From: Actinoplanes derwentensis | GTDB taxonomy: Bacteria > Actinomycetota > Actinomycetes > Mycobacteriales > Micromonosporaceae | Assembly: GCF_900104725.1 (NCBI RefSeq) | Contig: NZ_LT629758.1 | Span: forward strand, 8,208,001-8,272,000 | DNA: 64,000 nt | Direction of reading: 5' to 3' | Shown here: one piece after another, positions 49,529 to 58,364 of the stretch | Layout: every line of letters starts with the position of its first letter | How positions within the stretch are numbered: the first letter of the stretch is position 1 | The notes under the pieces: model-generated | What the model was told of the DNA's origin: nothing | What the model saw: only the letters and a program-made list of their open reading frames with translations | The model's database searches: none | Translations under genes and position numbers: made by a program

Positions 49529-49968
49529 GCCTCACCCCGGCTTCCGGCGGCGTTGCGCGCCTTGGCGGAGATCGCCAGTTCATCCAGGTTCGACTGGTCG
49601 GTGCTCAGGTCGTGGGCCTTGACGGTGGCGGCGTGCCGTTCGGCCATGAGTTCCACGGCACGCCGTCGTTTCGCTGCGTCGGAGAGGACGGCCATACGTT
49701 CCCGCTCGACCTCTTCTGCTTCGGTCACCATGCGTTGCGCGCCGAAGACGCCGGCCGCGATGGACTGGCGGGCGGCGATGGCGGCGACCATCGCCCGGGC
49801 GGTGCCCTCGGTCGGCGCCTCAGCGCCCATCAGGGACAGTTTGCGGCGTTTCAGCAGGGCTTCGGCTTCCCGGATCTCGGCTCGGGACTGGATCACGGCG
49901 CCCTTGGCGGCGTCCTCCTGTGCCTTGCGTGCGCGCAGGACGGGCGCCAGTCGGAAGAAGCGGTTCAC
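49525..49968 (-). CDS. fliJ: Flagellar export chaperone FliJ
   Basis: 147 residues, helical coiled coil: RFFRLAPVLRARKAQEDAAKGAV, EIREAEALLKRRK, and a long C-terminal helix. This fits FliJ, the central stalk of the FliI-FliH ATPase complex. Start GTG at 49968 with GGAGG 6 bases upstream. It is separated from fliI by 236 bases with their own promoter signal, and it leads a three-gene unit fliJ, P60/SLT, fliK. Confidence 0.85.
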   Translation of the reverse strand: MNRFFRLAPVLRARKAQEDAAKGAVIQSRAEIREAEALLKRRKLSLMGAEAPTEGTARAMVAAIAARQSIAAGVFGAQRMVTEAEEVERERMAVLSDAAKRRRAVELMAERHAATVKAHDLSTDQSNLDELAISAKARNAAGSRGEA

Positions 49969-50204
49969 GTCGGCCTCCTAGGCGGGTCCGAAGGGCCCTC
50001 ACTGACCTCGTCGGTTCGACCACCGATCCGCTGAGAGACTGCACCCGCTTCGCTCCCGAGCCACAAGCCTCAACATCAAGAGCTTGTTGTCGTACGAACA
50101 CCGAAGTCGCCGACCGCAAGAAGCGGGTCCCGTGACGTCCGCGCGAGCAGGGAGCGGGGCCGGGGTCGCCCCGCGACCGCCGGGCGGAAGCGAGGGGTCA
50201 CCGG
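49969..50204. other. Intergenic region between fliI and fliJ
   Basis: 236 bases without a gene. It contains the fliJ promoter candidate at 50010-50035 and, on the fliI side, a short GC-rich hairpin (CGGGGTCGCCCCG, 50161-50173) that could end the flgB-fliI transcript. Nothing else was recognised. Confidence 0.5.
50010..50035 (-). promoter_or_regulatory. Flagellar-type promoter candidate before fliJ (CTCA-N16-ACCGAC)
   Basis: On the minus strand CTCA (50035-50032), 16 bases, ACCGAC (50015-50010). The -35 box is perfect and the -10 has two changes from GCCGAA. fliJ starts 42 bases downstream. Confidence 0.5.
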
Positions 50205-51512
50205 TCAGGTGGTGGCGATCAGGGCACGCAGACTTTCCCAGGCGCCTTCGGCCGTGGTGCGGTCTTCGAGGTCCTGCCGCAGGAACGCGCTGATCCGGTC
50301 CCAGGAACCGTTGGCCCGGTCCGCGTCGGGGTTGGTGCCGGGCACGTAGGCACCGATCTCGACCAGCTCACGAACCTCACGGTGGGCGGCCATCAGACGG
50401 CGCAGCTCGATGGCGTCGGACCGCTGCTCCCGTGTGGTGATCTTGTTGGCGACCCGGGAGATCGAGTCGAGCGCCTGGACCGCCGGGAAGTGCCCGGCGG
50501 TGGCCAGTTTCCGGTCCAGCACGATGTGCCCGTCCAGGATCGACCGGGCCGCGTCGGCGATCGGCTCGTTGTGGTCGTCCCCCTCGACCAGCACCGTGTA
50601 CAGCCCGGTGATGCTGCCTTTGGCGCCCGGCCCGGCGCGTTCCAGCAGCGAGGCGAGCATGGCGAAGACCGACGGCGGGTACCCGCGGGTGGCCGGCGGC
50701 TCCCCGACCGAGAGTCCGACCTCGCGCTGGGCCATCGCCGCACGGGTCACGCTGTCCATCATCAGCAGCACGTCGGCGCCCTCGTCCCGGTAGTACTCGG
50801 CGATCCGGGTGGCCACCGCACCGGCCCGGAGCCGGACCAGCGGCGGGGTGTCCGAGGTGGCGATCACCAGCACCGAGCGGGCCAGGCCCTCCGGCCCGAG
50901 GTCGTGTTCGATGAACTCGCGCACCTCCCGGCCACGTTCGCCGACCAGGGCGACCACGTTCAGTTCGGCGGCGGTGCCCCGGGTGATCTGGCTCATCAGG
51001 GTCGACTTGCCGACGCCGGAACCGGCGAAGATGCCGATGCGCTGGCCTTTGCCGCACGGGATGAGCGTGTCCAGGACCCGGACCCCCAGCGACATCTGCG
51101 CCCCGACGAGCTGCCGTTCCATCGCCGACGGCGGTGACGCGTCGATCGGCACGAGCTGGCCGCGCAGTGGCGGCCCGCCGTCCATCGGGCGGCCCAGGCC
51201 GTCCAGGATGCGCCCGCGCAGGTCCGGGCCGACCGCGACGCGCAGTGGCCCGCCGGTGGTGTAGGCCGGGGTGCCGGTGCCGAGGCCGGCGATCGGGCCG
51301 AGCGGCATGCAGGAGAGCCGTTCCCCGTCGAGGGCGGCCACCTCGGCCAGCACGACGTTCGCACCGGTGCCGATCCGCAGCAGGTCACCGACGTTGGCCT
51401 GCAGACCGCTCACCGTGACCCGCAGCCCCACCGCACCGGTGACCCGGCCGCTGACCAGGGGCCGGGCCGCCTCGATCGCGGTGTGCAGGCGGTGCTGGAA
51501 GAGGTCGGTCAT
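50205..51512 (-). CDS. fliI: Flagellar export ATPase FliI
   Basis: 435 residues. Walker A GIFAGSGVGKSTLM, Walker B region DVLLMMDSVTRAAMAQREVGLSVGEPP, and the ATPase-family motif PPSVFAMLASLLERAG. It is related to the F1 beta subunit and powers substrate release at the flagellar export gate together with FliH and FliJ. It is the last gene of the flgB operon; fliH lies 20 bases upstream. Confidence 0.95.
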   Translation of the reverse strand: MTDLFQHRLHTAIEAARPLVSGRVTGAVGLRVTVSGLQANVGDLLRIGTGANVVLAEVAALDGERLSCMPLGPIAGLGTGTPAYTTGGPLRVAVGPDLRGRILDGLGRPMDGGPPLRGQLVPIDASPPSAMERQLVGAQMSLGVRVLDTLIPCGKGQRIGIFAGSGVGKSTLMSQITRGTAAELNVVALVGERGREVREFIEHDLGPEGLARSVLVIATSDTPPLVRLRAGAVATRIAEYYRDEGADVLLMMDSVTRAAMAQREVGLSVGEPPATRGYPPSVFAMLASLLERAGPGAKGSITGLYTVLVEGDDHNEPIADAARSILDGHIVLDRKLATAGHFPAVQALDSISRVANKITTREQRSDAIELRRLMAAHREVRELVEIGAYVPGTNPDADRANGSWDRISAFLRQDLEDRTTAEGAWESLRALIATT

Positions 51513-51532
51513 GGTTGTTCCCCACTCGGGAG

Positions 51533-52201
51533 TCAGAGGCGCAGTGCTTCGCGGGCCCGGCTCACCGCTGAGGCGATGGTGGCGTCCACGGTCGCGGTGC
51601 CGGTTTCGGCGACCGCGTCCCCGGGCTGGAGACCGGGGTCGGGGCGCAGCCTGATCCGCCGGCCCTCGAAGTCGAAGTCCTCGCCGGAGCCCTCGCCGAC
51701 CAGGTTGCGGTAGTCGTCCGGGTGCAGGTTGACGACCATCGCGCCGTGTTCGGGGGTGGCCGCCATGGCCCGGCGGAGCCCGTCGGCGCCGCGGTCGGGG
51801 TCGTCGCGCAGGTGCCGGCCGATGATCGCCTCGGCCAGGTCCCAGGCGCTGGCGAGCACGACCTCCTGCAGTTCGGTGAAGGTGGGCATGAGCTGGTTCT
51901 CCAGCTCGGTGACGGCCCGGCCGAGAGCGTTGACGGCGCTGTTCAGGGCAGCGCTCCGGTGCCGCTCGTGCGCCTCGGCGGTGGCGACGGCCCGGGCCGC
52001 GGCGGCTTCGGAGGCATCGGCGGCGTCCCGTTTGCCTTGGGCCCAGCCTTCGGCGTAACCAGTGGTCCGGGCATCCTGCCGGGCTTTCGCGGTGGCTTTG
52101 GTGTCGATCGGGGTGTCGTGCCGCAGGTCGACGGCGAACTGCGCGGCGGCGGCGTTATCGGCCGCCACCCCACGCAGCACCCGGTCAGGCGATGAGCTCA
52201 T
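51533..52201 (-). CDS. fliH: Flagellar export regulator FliH
   Basis: 222 residues. An N-terminal variable part, a coiled-coil middle with the FliH-like glycine/alanine stretch (GYAEGWAQGKRDAADASEAAAARAVATAEA, key GYAEGWAQGKRD), and the C-terminal alpha/beta domain (VVLASAWDLAEAIIGRHLRDD, MVVNLHPDDYRNLV, LRPDPGLQPGDAVAET). It binds FliI and anchors it to the C-ring. The start overlaps the fliG stop by 17 bases. Confidence 0.85.
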   Translation of the reverse strand: MSSSPDRVLRGVAADNAAAAQFAVDLRHDTPIDTKATAKARQDARTTGYAEGWAQGKRDAADASEAAAARAVATAEAHERHRSAALNSAVNALGRAVTELENQLMPTFTELQEVVLASAWDLAEAIIGRHLRDDPDRGADGLRRAMAATPEHGAMVVNLHPDDYRNLVGEGSGEDFDFEGRRIRLRPDPGLQPGDAVAETGTATVDATIASAVSRAREALRL

Positions 52202-53210
52202 CGACGTCCCCGCCACGCTGGATCTCGATCTGTCCGGAGTCCTCGAGCGTGCGGATGACCCCGACGATCTTGGCCTGGGCCTCCTCGACCATCTTGACCT
52301 TGACCGGGCCGAGCAGGTCCATCTCTTCGAGCAGGTTCTCCCGGCCGCGTTCGGAGAGGTTCCGGGTGACCTTGTCGCGCACGCCCTCGGGTACACCCTT
52401 GAGCGCGCAGGCCAGGTCGGCCGGCTCCACCTGGCGCAGGATGAGCTGCACCGCGCGGTCTTCCAGGTTGATGATGTCCTCGAACATGAACATCCGGCGC
52501 CGGATCTCCTCGGCGAGTTCCGGGGAACGCGCGTCGAGCGCCTCCAGGATGAGGCGCTCGGTGGTGCGGTCGGCCCGGTTGATGATTTCGACGAGTGGTG
52601 CCAGACCACCGACCGTGGAGAGTTCGTCCGGCTGCAGGACGCTGGACAGCTTGCGCTGCAGGGCCGTCTCGACCTGGCGGATGATGTCCGGCGAGGTGCG
52701 GTCCATGATCGCGATCCGGTGCGCGACCTCGGTCTGCACCTCGATCGGGAGACCGGCCAGGATCGAAGATGCCAGCGCTGAGGGGATGTGCGCCAGGACC
52801 AGGGCGATCGTCTGCGGGTGTTCGTACTGTACGTAGGAGAGCAGTTGCCGCGGGTCCGCGTGGCTGAGGAAGTTGAACGGGATGTCGTTCATCGACGCTT
52901 CGAGCCGGTCGAGGATCAGCGCCGCCCGCTCCTTGCCGAGCGACGCCTCCAGCAGTTCCCGCGCGTAGTCCATGCCACCCGACCCGGCGTATCGGGTGGT
53001 GGCCATGGCATAGAACTCGTCCATCACGTCATCGACCTGGATGTGGTCGAGTTTGCCCAGCCGAGCCACTTCGGCGGAGAGCAGCTCCACCTCTTTCTCG
53101 GTCATGTTCGCCATGACCTCGGCGGCCTGTTCCTTGCCGAACTGCACCAGCATGATCGCGGCCTTGCGGATACCGGTCATGGAGGTCGTGCTGAGCGCCG
53201 GTGTTGTCAA
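52185..53210 (-). CDS. fliG: Flagellar motor switch protein FliG
   Basis: 341 residues of the three-domain FliG: TGIRKAAIMLVQFGKEQAAEVM at the N-terminus, YVQYEHPQTIALVLAHI with the EHPQT motif in the middle, and the C-terminal torque domain MFMFEDIINLEDRAVQLILRQV with the charged residues that contact MotA (KVKMVEEAQAKIVGVIRTLE). It connects FliF to the C-ring. fliF is 17 bases upstream. Confidence 0.95.
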   Translation of the reverse strand: MTTPALSTTSMTGIRKAAIMLVQFGKEQAAEVMANMTEKEVELLSAEVARLGKLDHIQVDDVMDEFYAMATTRYAGSGGMDYARELLEASLGKERAALILDRLEASMNDIPFNFLSHADPRQLLSYVQYEHPQTIALVLAHIPSALASSILAGLPIEVQTEVAHRIAIMDRTSPDIIRQVETALQRKLSSVLQPDELSTVGGLAPLVEIINRADRTTERLILEALDARSPELAEEIRRRMFMFEDIINLEDRAVQLILRQVEPADLACALKGVPEGVRDKVTRNLSERGRENLLEEMDLLGPVKVKMVEEAQAKIVGVIRTLEDSGQIEIQRGGDVDELIA

Positions 53211-53226
53211 CTGATGCTCCTGTGAA

Positions 53227-54840
53227 TCAGCGGTTGGCCGCGTCGGCGGAGATCCAGCTGCGGATCAGGGTCGCGGTCTCTTCGGGCTTCTCCCGGACCA
53301 GGTCCTCGATCTCGCGGTGTCTCTCCTCTCGCGCCTCGTCAGACCTATCGGCAAGTTCCGGCATTTCCAGCGCGTGAGCGTGAATCACGTCCACCTCGGC
53401 CGCCCGCTGGGCCTCCAGGGCCGCCTGCATCTCCTCCAGGTGACGCCGTTCCTCGTCGGTCAGCTGCTGCTGGCGCTTCTTGGAGCGGCGGTTCGCCCGC
53501 CAAGCCAGGTAGATCAACATCAGGACCACGAACAACAGGGCGCCGGTCTGGATCAGCTTGGTCTGTTTGGCCGACGCGTCGGCCTTGGTCGCCGCTTCCA
53601 GCTCCGCCTTGGCCGCCTGAGCCTGGGTGTTGTCGAACGGCATCGCGGCGACCGCGATGGTGTCGCCCCGGGTCGGGTCGATCCCGGCGGCGGCGGCGAT
53701 CAACTGCTGCACCTGGTTCGGGTCGACCGAGCCGGCCACCGTGCTGTCCAGCAGGACCGACACGTTGAGCCGTTTGATACCGCCGGGTGCGGCCCGCCGG
53801 ACCTCCTGCGTCTCGTTGAAGAGGCGGGTCCGGGTCTCGTTCTTCTGCTGATACTGCCCGTTACCGGTGCCGTTGGGCACCTGGACGTTGTCCGGTCCGA
53901 GCACGCCACCCGACCCCGGGCCGCCGGTGCCGTTGTACGTCTCGCTCTGGATGTTCTCCTGCGCGGCCGGCATCGCCGGGTCGGCGGCGTACGTCTTCTT
54001 GGTGGTCTCGGTCTGGTCGAAGTCCAGGGTCGGGGTGGTGGTGACCACCGCGTGTCCCGGTCCGACCAGGTTGTCGAGCATCCGCTGCAGCGAGGAGTTC
54101 AGCCGGCTCTGGAACGTCGCGGTCTGCTGGTCGTTGCCGCCGTCCACGCTGCCCGAACCGACCGAGTTGCCGCCACCGGTGGAGAGCATCCGGCCGTCCG
54201 ACCCGGCGACCGTGACCTGAGTGGGATCGAGCCCTTCGACGCTCGACGCGACCAGGTGCACGATCGACTGCACCTGCTGCTGGTCGAGCGGATTGGTGGA
54301 CTTCGAGGCGACCAGTACCGACGCGGTCGGTTTCGACGCGTCGTCGGAGAAGACGTCCTCCTTGGGCATCACCAAGTGCACGGTCGCGGCCTCGACACCG
54401 TCGATCGCCTTGATCGTGTTGGACAGCTCGCCCTCCAGCGCCCGCTGGTAGTTGGCGTGCTGCATGAAGTCACTGGTGGTGATGCCCTGCTGGTCCAGCA
54501 GCGAATAGCCGGTGTCCTCGTCGTTGGGCAGGCCCTCGCCGGAGAGCTGGAGCCGGAGCTGGTTCACGTCATCGCGCGGCACCAGGATGGTCGCGCCCTC
54601 GTTGGCCAGCTCGTACGAGGTGCCGGCCTTCTGCAACGACTCGACGATGGCGCTGGCGTCCTTGGTGGACAGATTGTTGAAGAGGATCTGGTAGGACGGC
54701 TTGGCCGCCCAGACGGCGAAGAAATAACCGCCGACGGAGAGCGCGAGAACCGCGAACACGGTGACAGCCTTCTGGCCCGGTGTGAAGGACCTGAAGGTGT
54801 CCGTGACGCGGCGTACCGGAGCGGGAAGGCGATCGGTCAT
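53227..54840 (-). CDS. fliF: Flagellar MS-ring protein FliF
   Basis: 537 residues. Two membrane helices (VTVFAVLALSVGGYFFAV near the N-terminus and LIQTGALLFVVLMLIYLAWRAN near 440) enclose the periplasm-side ring domains (YQILFNNLSTKDASAIVESL, MQHANYQRALEGELSNTI, VHLVMPKEDVF). The C-terminal tail (ELADRSDEAREERHREIEDLVREKPEETATLIRSWI, key KPEETATLIRSWI) binds FliG. Founding ring of the basal body. fliE is directly upstream. Confidence 0.95.
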   Translation of the reverse strand: MTDRLPAPVRRVTDTFRSFTPGQKAVTVFAVLALSVGGYFFAVWAAKPSYQILFNNLSTKDASAIVESLQKAGTSYELANEGATILVPRDDVNQLRLQLSGEGLPNDEDTGYSLLDQQGITTSDFMQHANYQRALEGELSNTIKAIDGVEAATVHLVMPKEDVFSDDASKPTASVLVASKSTNPLDQQQVQSIVHLVASSVEGLDPTQVTVAGSDGRMLSTGGGNSVGSGSVDGGNDQQTATFQSRLNSSLQRMLDNLVGPGHAVVTTTPTLDFDQTETTKKTYAADPAMPAAQENIQSETYNGTGGPGSGGVLGPDNVQVPNGTGNGQYQQKNETRTRLFNETQEVRRAAPGGIKRLNVSVLLDSTVAGSVDPNQVQQLIAAAAGIDPTRGDTIAVAAMPFDNTQAQAAKAELEAATKADASAKQTKLIQTGALLFVVLMLIYLAWRANRRSKKRQQQLTDEERRHLEEMQAALEAQRAAEVDVIHAHALEMPELADRSDEAREERHREIEDLVREKPEETATLIRSWISADAANR

Positions 54841-54841
54841 G

Positions 54842-55198
54842 TTATGCCTGCATCCTCATGATCTCCTGGAAGGCCTCGACGGCCTTGTTCCGGACGGCCA
54901 TGGTGAGCTGGAGTCCGAGGGACGCCTCGGTGGCGGCCATCGTGTACTGCGCCGGGTCGACCAGCCGGCCGTCGGCCACCTGCACAGCCAGGTCACCGGC
55001 CTTGGCCTGGGAGGCCTGGACGTTCTCGATGCCCTTGGCGAGCATCCCGGCGAAGTCGTTGTTCGGGCCCTGCGTGGGCGCGCTCTCCGAGCCGCCGAGC
55101 ATGCCGCCGAGGCCGTTGAGCCCGCCGAGGCCGACGCCGCGTTCGCTGATTCCGCCGACGGCGGAGAAGCCGCCGATTGGTCCGATCGGTGAGGTCAT
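54842..55198 (-). CDS. fliE: Flagellar hook-basal body protein FliE
   Basis: 118 residues. The conserved C-terminal half is present: DFAGMLAKGIENVQASQAKAGDLAVQVADGRL and YTMAATEASLGLQLTMAVRNKAVEAFQEIMRMQ (key AEASLGLQLTMAVRNK). The N-terminus is Gly-rich. FliE links the MS ring to the rod and is the first substrate of the export gate. fliF begins 1 base after its stop. Confidence 0.92.
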   Translation of the reverse strand: MTSPIGPIGGFSAVGGISERGVGLGGLNGLGGMLGGSESAPTQGPNNDFAGMLAKGIENVQASQAKAGDLAVQVADGRLVDPAQYTMAATEASLGLQLTMAVRNKAVEAFQEIMRMQA

Positions 55199-55203
55199 GG
55201 TGA

Positions 55204-55596
55204 TCACTTCCCGAGGTTGATCGCGGCGGTGTACGACTCTTTCGCCCGGTCGACGACCGAGAGGTTGGCCTGGTAGGCGCGCTGGGCCATCATCAGCTGG
55301 GCCATCTGGCTGCCCATGTCGATGTCGGGGCGGCGGACGTAGCCCTCGGAGTCGGCGAGCGGGTTGTCCGGCTCGTAGGCGAGGATGCCCTCGGCGCTGC
55401 CGAACTGGACTCCGGCGACCTCGGCCCCGTTGCCGTCCTGGGCGGCGCGCGCCTGGACGTACCGGGCCTGGAAGGCGTTCTCGTTGGTCCGGGTGGTGGT
55501 GTTGAGGTTCGAGAGGTTGTCGGACACCGCGTCCAGCCACTTGCGATAGACCGTGACACCGCTGCCGGCGACCCCGATGGCGTTGAAGGTGCTCAT
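55204..55596 (-). CDS. flgC: Flagellar proximal rod protein FlgC
   Basis: 130 residues: AIGVAGSGVTVYRKWLDAVSDNLSNLNTT, GVQFGSAEGILAYEPDNPLADSEGYVRRPDIDMGSQMAQLMMAQRAYQANLS (key NPLADSEGYVRRP, MAQRAYQAN). Typical FlgC, the inner rod. It is 2 bases after flgB and 5 before fliE. Confidence 0.95.
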   Translation of the reverse strand: MSTFNAIGVAGSGVTVYRKWLDAVSDNLSNLNTTTRTNENAFQARYVQARAAQDGNGAEVAGVQFGSAEGILAYEPDNPLADSEGYVRRPDIDMGSQMAQLMMAQRAYQANLSVVDRAKESYTAAINLGK

Positions 55597-55598
55597 GA

Positions 55599-55946
55599 TC
55601 AGGCTCCCTTGATGGCTTCGCGCAGGGAGCTGTACTTGCCGTCCAGCGCCCGGATGGCGAGGCTGTACCGCATCGACGTGTCGATGTGCTGCAGCGTCTC
55701 TTCATCGAGGTTGACGTTGTTTCCGTTGAGCCGCGTGGGCTCGAGCGACGTCAGCACGCTCGGGGTCACCCCGGCAGGGGACTGGCCCTGGGTGACGGCG
55801 CTCTGCAGCGCCTCCTCGAATTTGACCTTACGGGCCCGGTAACCGGGGGTCTCGATGTTGGCGATGTTGTTGGCGATGGCCTGCTGGCGGGCGGCGAGCC
55901 CGGCGACGGCGACGCGGAGTGACTGTGACGCGCGGTCCTCGAACAA
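55599..55946 (-). CDS. flgB: Flagellar rod protein FlgB
   Basis: 115 residues: LRVAVAGLAARQQAIANNIANIETPGYRARKVKFEEAL (key RQQAIANNIANIETPGY) and STSMRYSLAIRALDGKYSSLREAI-type C-terminus (HIDTSMRYSLAIRALDG). TTG at 55946 is the most likely start, with AGGGGG upstream and no better codon before the conserved helix. It is the first gene of flgB-flgC-fliE-fliF-fliG-fliH-fliI. Confidence 0.88.
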   Translation of the reverse strand: MFEDRASQSLRVAVAGLAARQQAIANNIANIETPGYRARKVKFEEALQSAVTQGQSPAGVTPSVLTSLEPTRLNGNNVNLDEETLQHIDTSMRYSLAIRALDGKYSSLREAIKGA

Positions 55947-56026
55947 GGTGTGCCCCCTGAGTCGGTAGCCGTTCAGGTCGCCGTTCCGTGGCAATTCGGT
56001 GAGCGATCCGTGCTCGTACCCTGCAC

Positions 56027-56052
56027 TTCGGCGTGCTCGTCGATCCGCTGAG
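56027..56052 (-). promoter_or_regulatory. Flagellar-type promoter before flgB (CTCA-N16-GCCGAA)
   Basis: On the minus strand CTCA (56052-56049), 16 bases, GCCGAA (56032-56027): a perfect match in both boxes. It lies between the terminator of the fliD unit and flgB. Confidence 0.82.
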
Positions 56053-56086
56053 TCCCAACCGGTTGCCGAGAGGTTGCACACACAAA

Positions 56087-56110
56087 AAGGCCCCGCGGTC
56101 GCGGGGCCTT
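56087..56110 (-). terminator. Intrinsic terminator of the fliD-fliS unit
   Basis: AAGGCCCCGCG and CGCGGGGCCTT form an 11-bp stem. Read leftward, it is followed by a TTTTT tract, which makes a textbook terminator 16 bases after the stop of the FliT-position gene. Confidence 0.9.
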
Positions 56111-56125
56111 CTCGGGGAACCTGAT

Positions 56126-56464
56126 CTACATCGCGCAATCCAGATAAACGGGTCGTTTGACCGCTTCGCCGGTCTCGATCCGGGACGTCACCGCGATCTG
56201 CTGGCGGTTCGCGGTCAGCCGCCGGGCGATCTCCTCGGCGGCGGCGAGCTGACGGGTCAGGATCTCGTCGGCGCGCGGCTTGAGTTCCAGCGGCAGGGCG
56301 CCCAGCTCGGTCGGTGGCCGCCACTGGTTCGCCGGCGGGGTCTCGGCGAGGCGGCGTTCGTCGGCGAGCATCGACTCGACCGCGAAGACGTCCATCTCCA
56401 GGTCGTCCAGCGCGGACGTCCAGGCCGCCCGCCAGTCGAGGGTGTTTGCCGTCGCGGTGCTCAT
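56126..56464 (-). CDS. Unknown protein in the FliT position after fliS
   Basis: 112 residues, helical, without cysteine pairs or membrane segments (LDWRAAWTSALDDLEMDVFAVESMLADERRL, ADEILTRQLAAAEEIARRLTANRQQIAV). No family was recognised by sequence. Its start overlaps the fliS stop (ATGA), and in other bacteria fliT, the FliD chaperone, follows fliS; the size and helix content fit. The assignment is by context only. Confidence 0.55.
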   Translation of the reverse strand: MSTATANTLDWRAAWTSALDDLEMDVFAVESMLADERRLAETPPANQWRPPTELGALPLELKPRADEILTRQLAAAEEIARRLTANRQQIAVTSRIETGEAVKRPVYLDCAM

Positions 56465-56835
56465 GTCGAGGCCGAGGCTGCTTCGCGCCACGCGTCGCGC
56501 AGCGGTTCGAGCAGGTCACGGCAGCCCGCCACCCGGTCCGCGTCCTGCCGGATGTTCGCCCCGATCAGCTCGGTCAGTACGAATCCGTACAGGCTGGCCA
56601 GCCCGGGCGCGCCGTCCCAGGCGTTCACGTCCAGGGTCACCCGCAACTCCAGCACGATCTCCTGAGCATGGGTGAGCTTGTCGTTCGCCACACTCCGGTC
56701 CTTGCCACGGATCGCCTCCTCGCCCTGCATCAGGTCGAGGATCAGACGGTCATAGAGCATGATCAGCAGCTTGGCGGGTGACGCCGTGCTGATCGAGTCC
56801 TGCAGGTAGCGGTCGCGGAGGTTGGGTGCGCTCAT
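56461..56835 (-). CDS. fliS: Flagellin chaperone FliS
   Basis: 124 residues: LRDRYLQDSISTASPAKLLIMLYDRLILDL (key RYLQDSISTASPAKLLIMLYD) is the FliS signature, followed by four helices. It keeps flagellin unfolded for export. It lies between fliD and the FliT-position gene. Confidence 0.93.
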   Translation of the reverse strand: MSAPNLRDRYLQDSISTASPAKLLIMLYDRLILDLMQGEEAIRGKDRSVANDKLTHAQEIVLELRVTLDVNAWDGAPGLASLYGFVLTELIGANIRQDADRVAGCRDLLEPLRDAWREAASAST

Positions 56836-56876
56836 GGGTGTCCCTCGCTGGAGTCGGATGGTCGTCGTCAACCTCG

Positions 56877-58289
56877 TCAGAGGCCGGCGAGCTGTCCGGA
56901 GAGCCAGCTCGACTGGTTCTTCAAAGTGCCGAGGGAGGTCTCCAGGGCCGCGTACTGCCGCTGGAGTGCCTCCTTCCGGAGGGACAGCCGGACATCCCAG
57001 TTGTCGATCTGCTCGTTGAGCGAGTCGATCTCATTCTTCCGGCCGGTGATCACGTTGGTGACGGTGATCGACTGTTTGTCGCTGAGTGCCCGGACCTGAC
57101 TGCCGAACGCCATGCCGGCTTCCTGGATCTTCCCCGGGTCGTCGGCGTACGCCTTGGCGAACGCGGTCGAGTCGAAGGACAGCTGCCCGTCCCGGCTGAG
57201 GGAGATGCCGAGCTGGTTGAGCGAGCCGAAGTTGACCGTCTCGGTGGTCGGCGTGTTGTTGGCGGTCACCGACTTGTCGTAGGACAGACCACCGCTGATC
57301 AGGCTCAGCACGGCCTGGTTCATCTGCCGGACGGTGAAGTCACCGGTCAGTGGCGAACCGGTCCGGGTGTCCGGGTCGTACGCGGTCTGGGTCTTGATCT
57401 CGGAGAGTGCCGCGTTGGCCGCGTCGACGAGCGCCTGCACCTTGTCGGAGATGGCCTTGGAGTCCGAGGCGGCGTCGATCGTGACACCGGTCTCCTGCTT
57501 GCTGACCGAGATCGTCACACCGGGCATCAGGGCGCTGAACGTGTTGGTGGCACTGGTGACCTTGTACTCGGCCGCGGTGCCCGGGTTCATCGTCAGCACC
57601 GCGTCCTTGGCGGAGGTGGACTCCGGCCCGGTCCCTCCGGTGCCGCTGTTCTCCAGGCCGGCGATCTGGAAACCGTTGGCGGAGCCGGACTTCATACCGG
57701 CGAACTGGACGACACCCTCGCTGCCCGAGGTGGTGACCGTGTAGGCGCGGATGCCGAGGCTCACGCCGTTCGCGTCGGTCGCCGAGTTCATCGCGGAGGT
57801 GAGACTGTCCGCCTTCCGCGGCTCCGGGATCGTGACTTCCACCGGGTCACCGACTGCGGTGAACTGCTCGACGCCGTTCCCGTCGGTGCTCCAGCTGCCC
57901 GGCTGGACCATGATGCTCGTCGGGAATGTCCCCTCGGCGGTGGTGTCGGCGACCTTGAGAACCGTGGTCTGGGACCGGGCCACCGAGCTGACGTCGAACT
58001 TGACGCTGCCGGTCATCCCGGCGAGCCCACCGGCTGCGGTGGCGGTGACACTCGACGAGCTGGAGGTCGTCTTGAGCGCCCGCCACGAACCCAGCGAACC
58101 CAGCGAGTCGGCCGCCGACTTGGTGGCCTTGAGCTTGGCGTTGACCGTCTGATACGAGGTGATGACGTTCTGAGCGGTCTCGACCTTGGTCTTGAGTTTG
58201 GTCTGCGGTGCCGCCTCCACCTGCATCATCTGGGTGATCATCGAGGTGGTGTTGAGGCCACTGGAGAGGCCGTCCACGGAGCTGCCCAC
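56877..58289 (-). CDS. fliD: Flagellar filament cap protein FliD
   Basis: 470 residues: SSVDGLSSGLNTTSMITQMMQVEAAPQTKLKTKVE at the N-terminus (key DGLSSGLNTTSMI), the FliD central domains, and the C-terminal coiled-coil (IDNWDVRLSLRKEALQRQYAALETSLGTLKNQSSWLSGQL). It caps the filament so flagellin can add. It begins the fliD-fliS-FliT-like unit. Confidence 0.94.
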   Translation of the reverse strand: MGSSVDGLSSGLNTTSMITQMMQVEAAPQTKLKTKVETAQNVITSYQTVNAKLKATKSAADSLGSLGSWRALKTTSSSSSVTATAAGGLAGMTGSVKFDVSSVARSQTTVLKVADTTAEGTFPTSIMVQPGSWSTDGNGVEQFTAVGDPVEVTIPEPRKADSLTSAMNSATDANGVSLGIRAYTVTTSGSEGVVQFAGMKSGSANGFQIAGLENSGTGGTGPESTSAKDAVLTMNPGTAAEYKVTSATNTFSALMPGVTISVSKQETGVTIDAASDSKAISDKVQALVDAANAALSEIKTQTAYDPDTRTGSPLTGDFTVRQMNQAVLSLISGGLSYDKSVTANNTPTTETVNFGSLNQLGISLSRDGQLSFDSTAFAKAYADDPGKIQEAGMAFGSQVRALSDKQSITVTNVITGRKNEIDSLNEQIDNWDVRLSLRKEALQRQYAALETSLGTLKNQSSWLSGQLAGL

Positions 58290-58326
58290 GAGAACCCACT
58301 TTCGTGCCGAGGGCGGAAATCGGAGC

Positions 58327-58359
58327 GGGGGCAGTCGGCTGGGTTAGCCGGCTACCCCC
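58327..58359 (-). terminator. Hairpin after fliC
   Basis: On the minus strand GGGGGTAGCCGGCT pairs with AGCCGACTGCCCCC around AACCC, with one mismatch and one wobble in 14 pairs. It ends about 58 bases after the fliC stop and overlaps the zone before fliD. Confidence 0.7.
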
Positions 58360-58364
58360 ACCTG

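Noticed and set aside
46443..49583. A 1046-residue leftward frame running from fliK upstream across the P60/SLT gene
   Set aside because: fliK starts at 48506 with its own AGGAG site. The upstream extension overlaps the P60/SLT gene in another frame and has no conserved sequence.
49969..50204. A hidden small gene between fliI and fliJ
   Set aside because: The frames there have no good start or conserved pattern; the stretch is better explained by a promoter and a hairpin.
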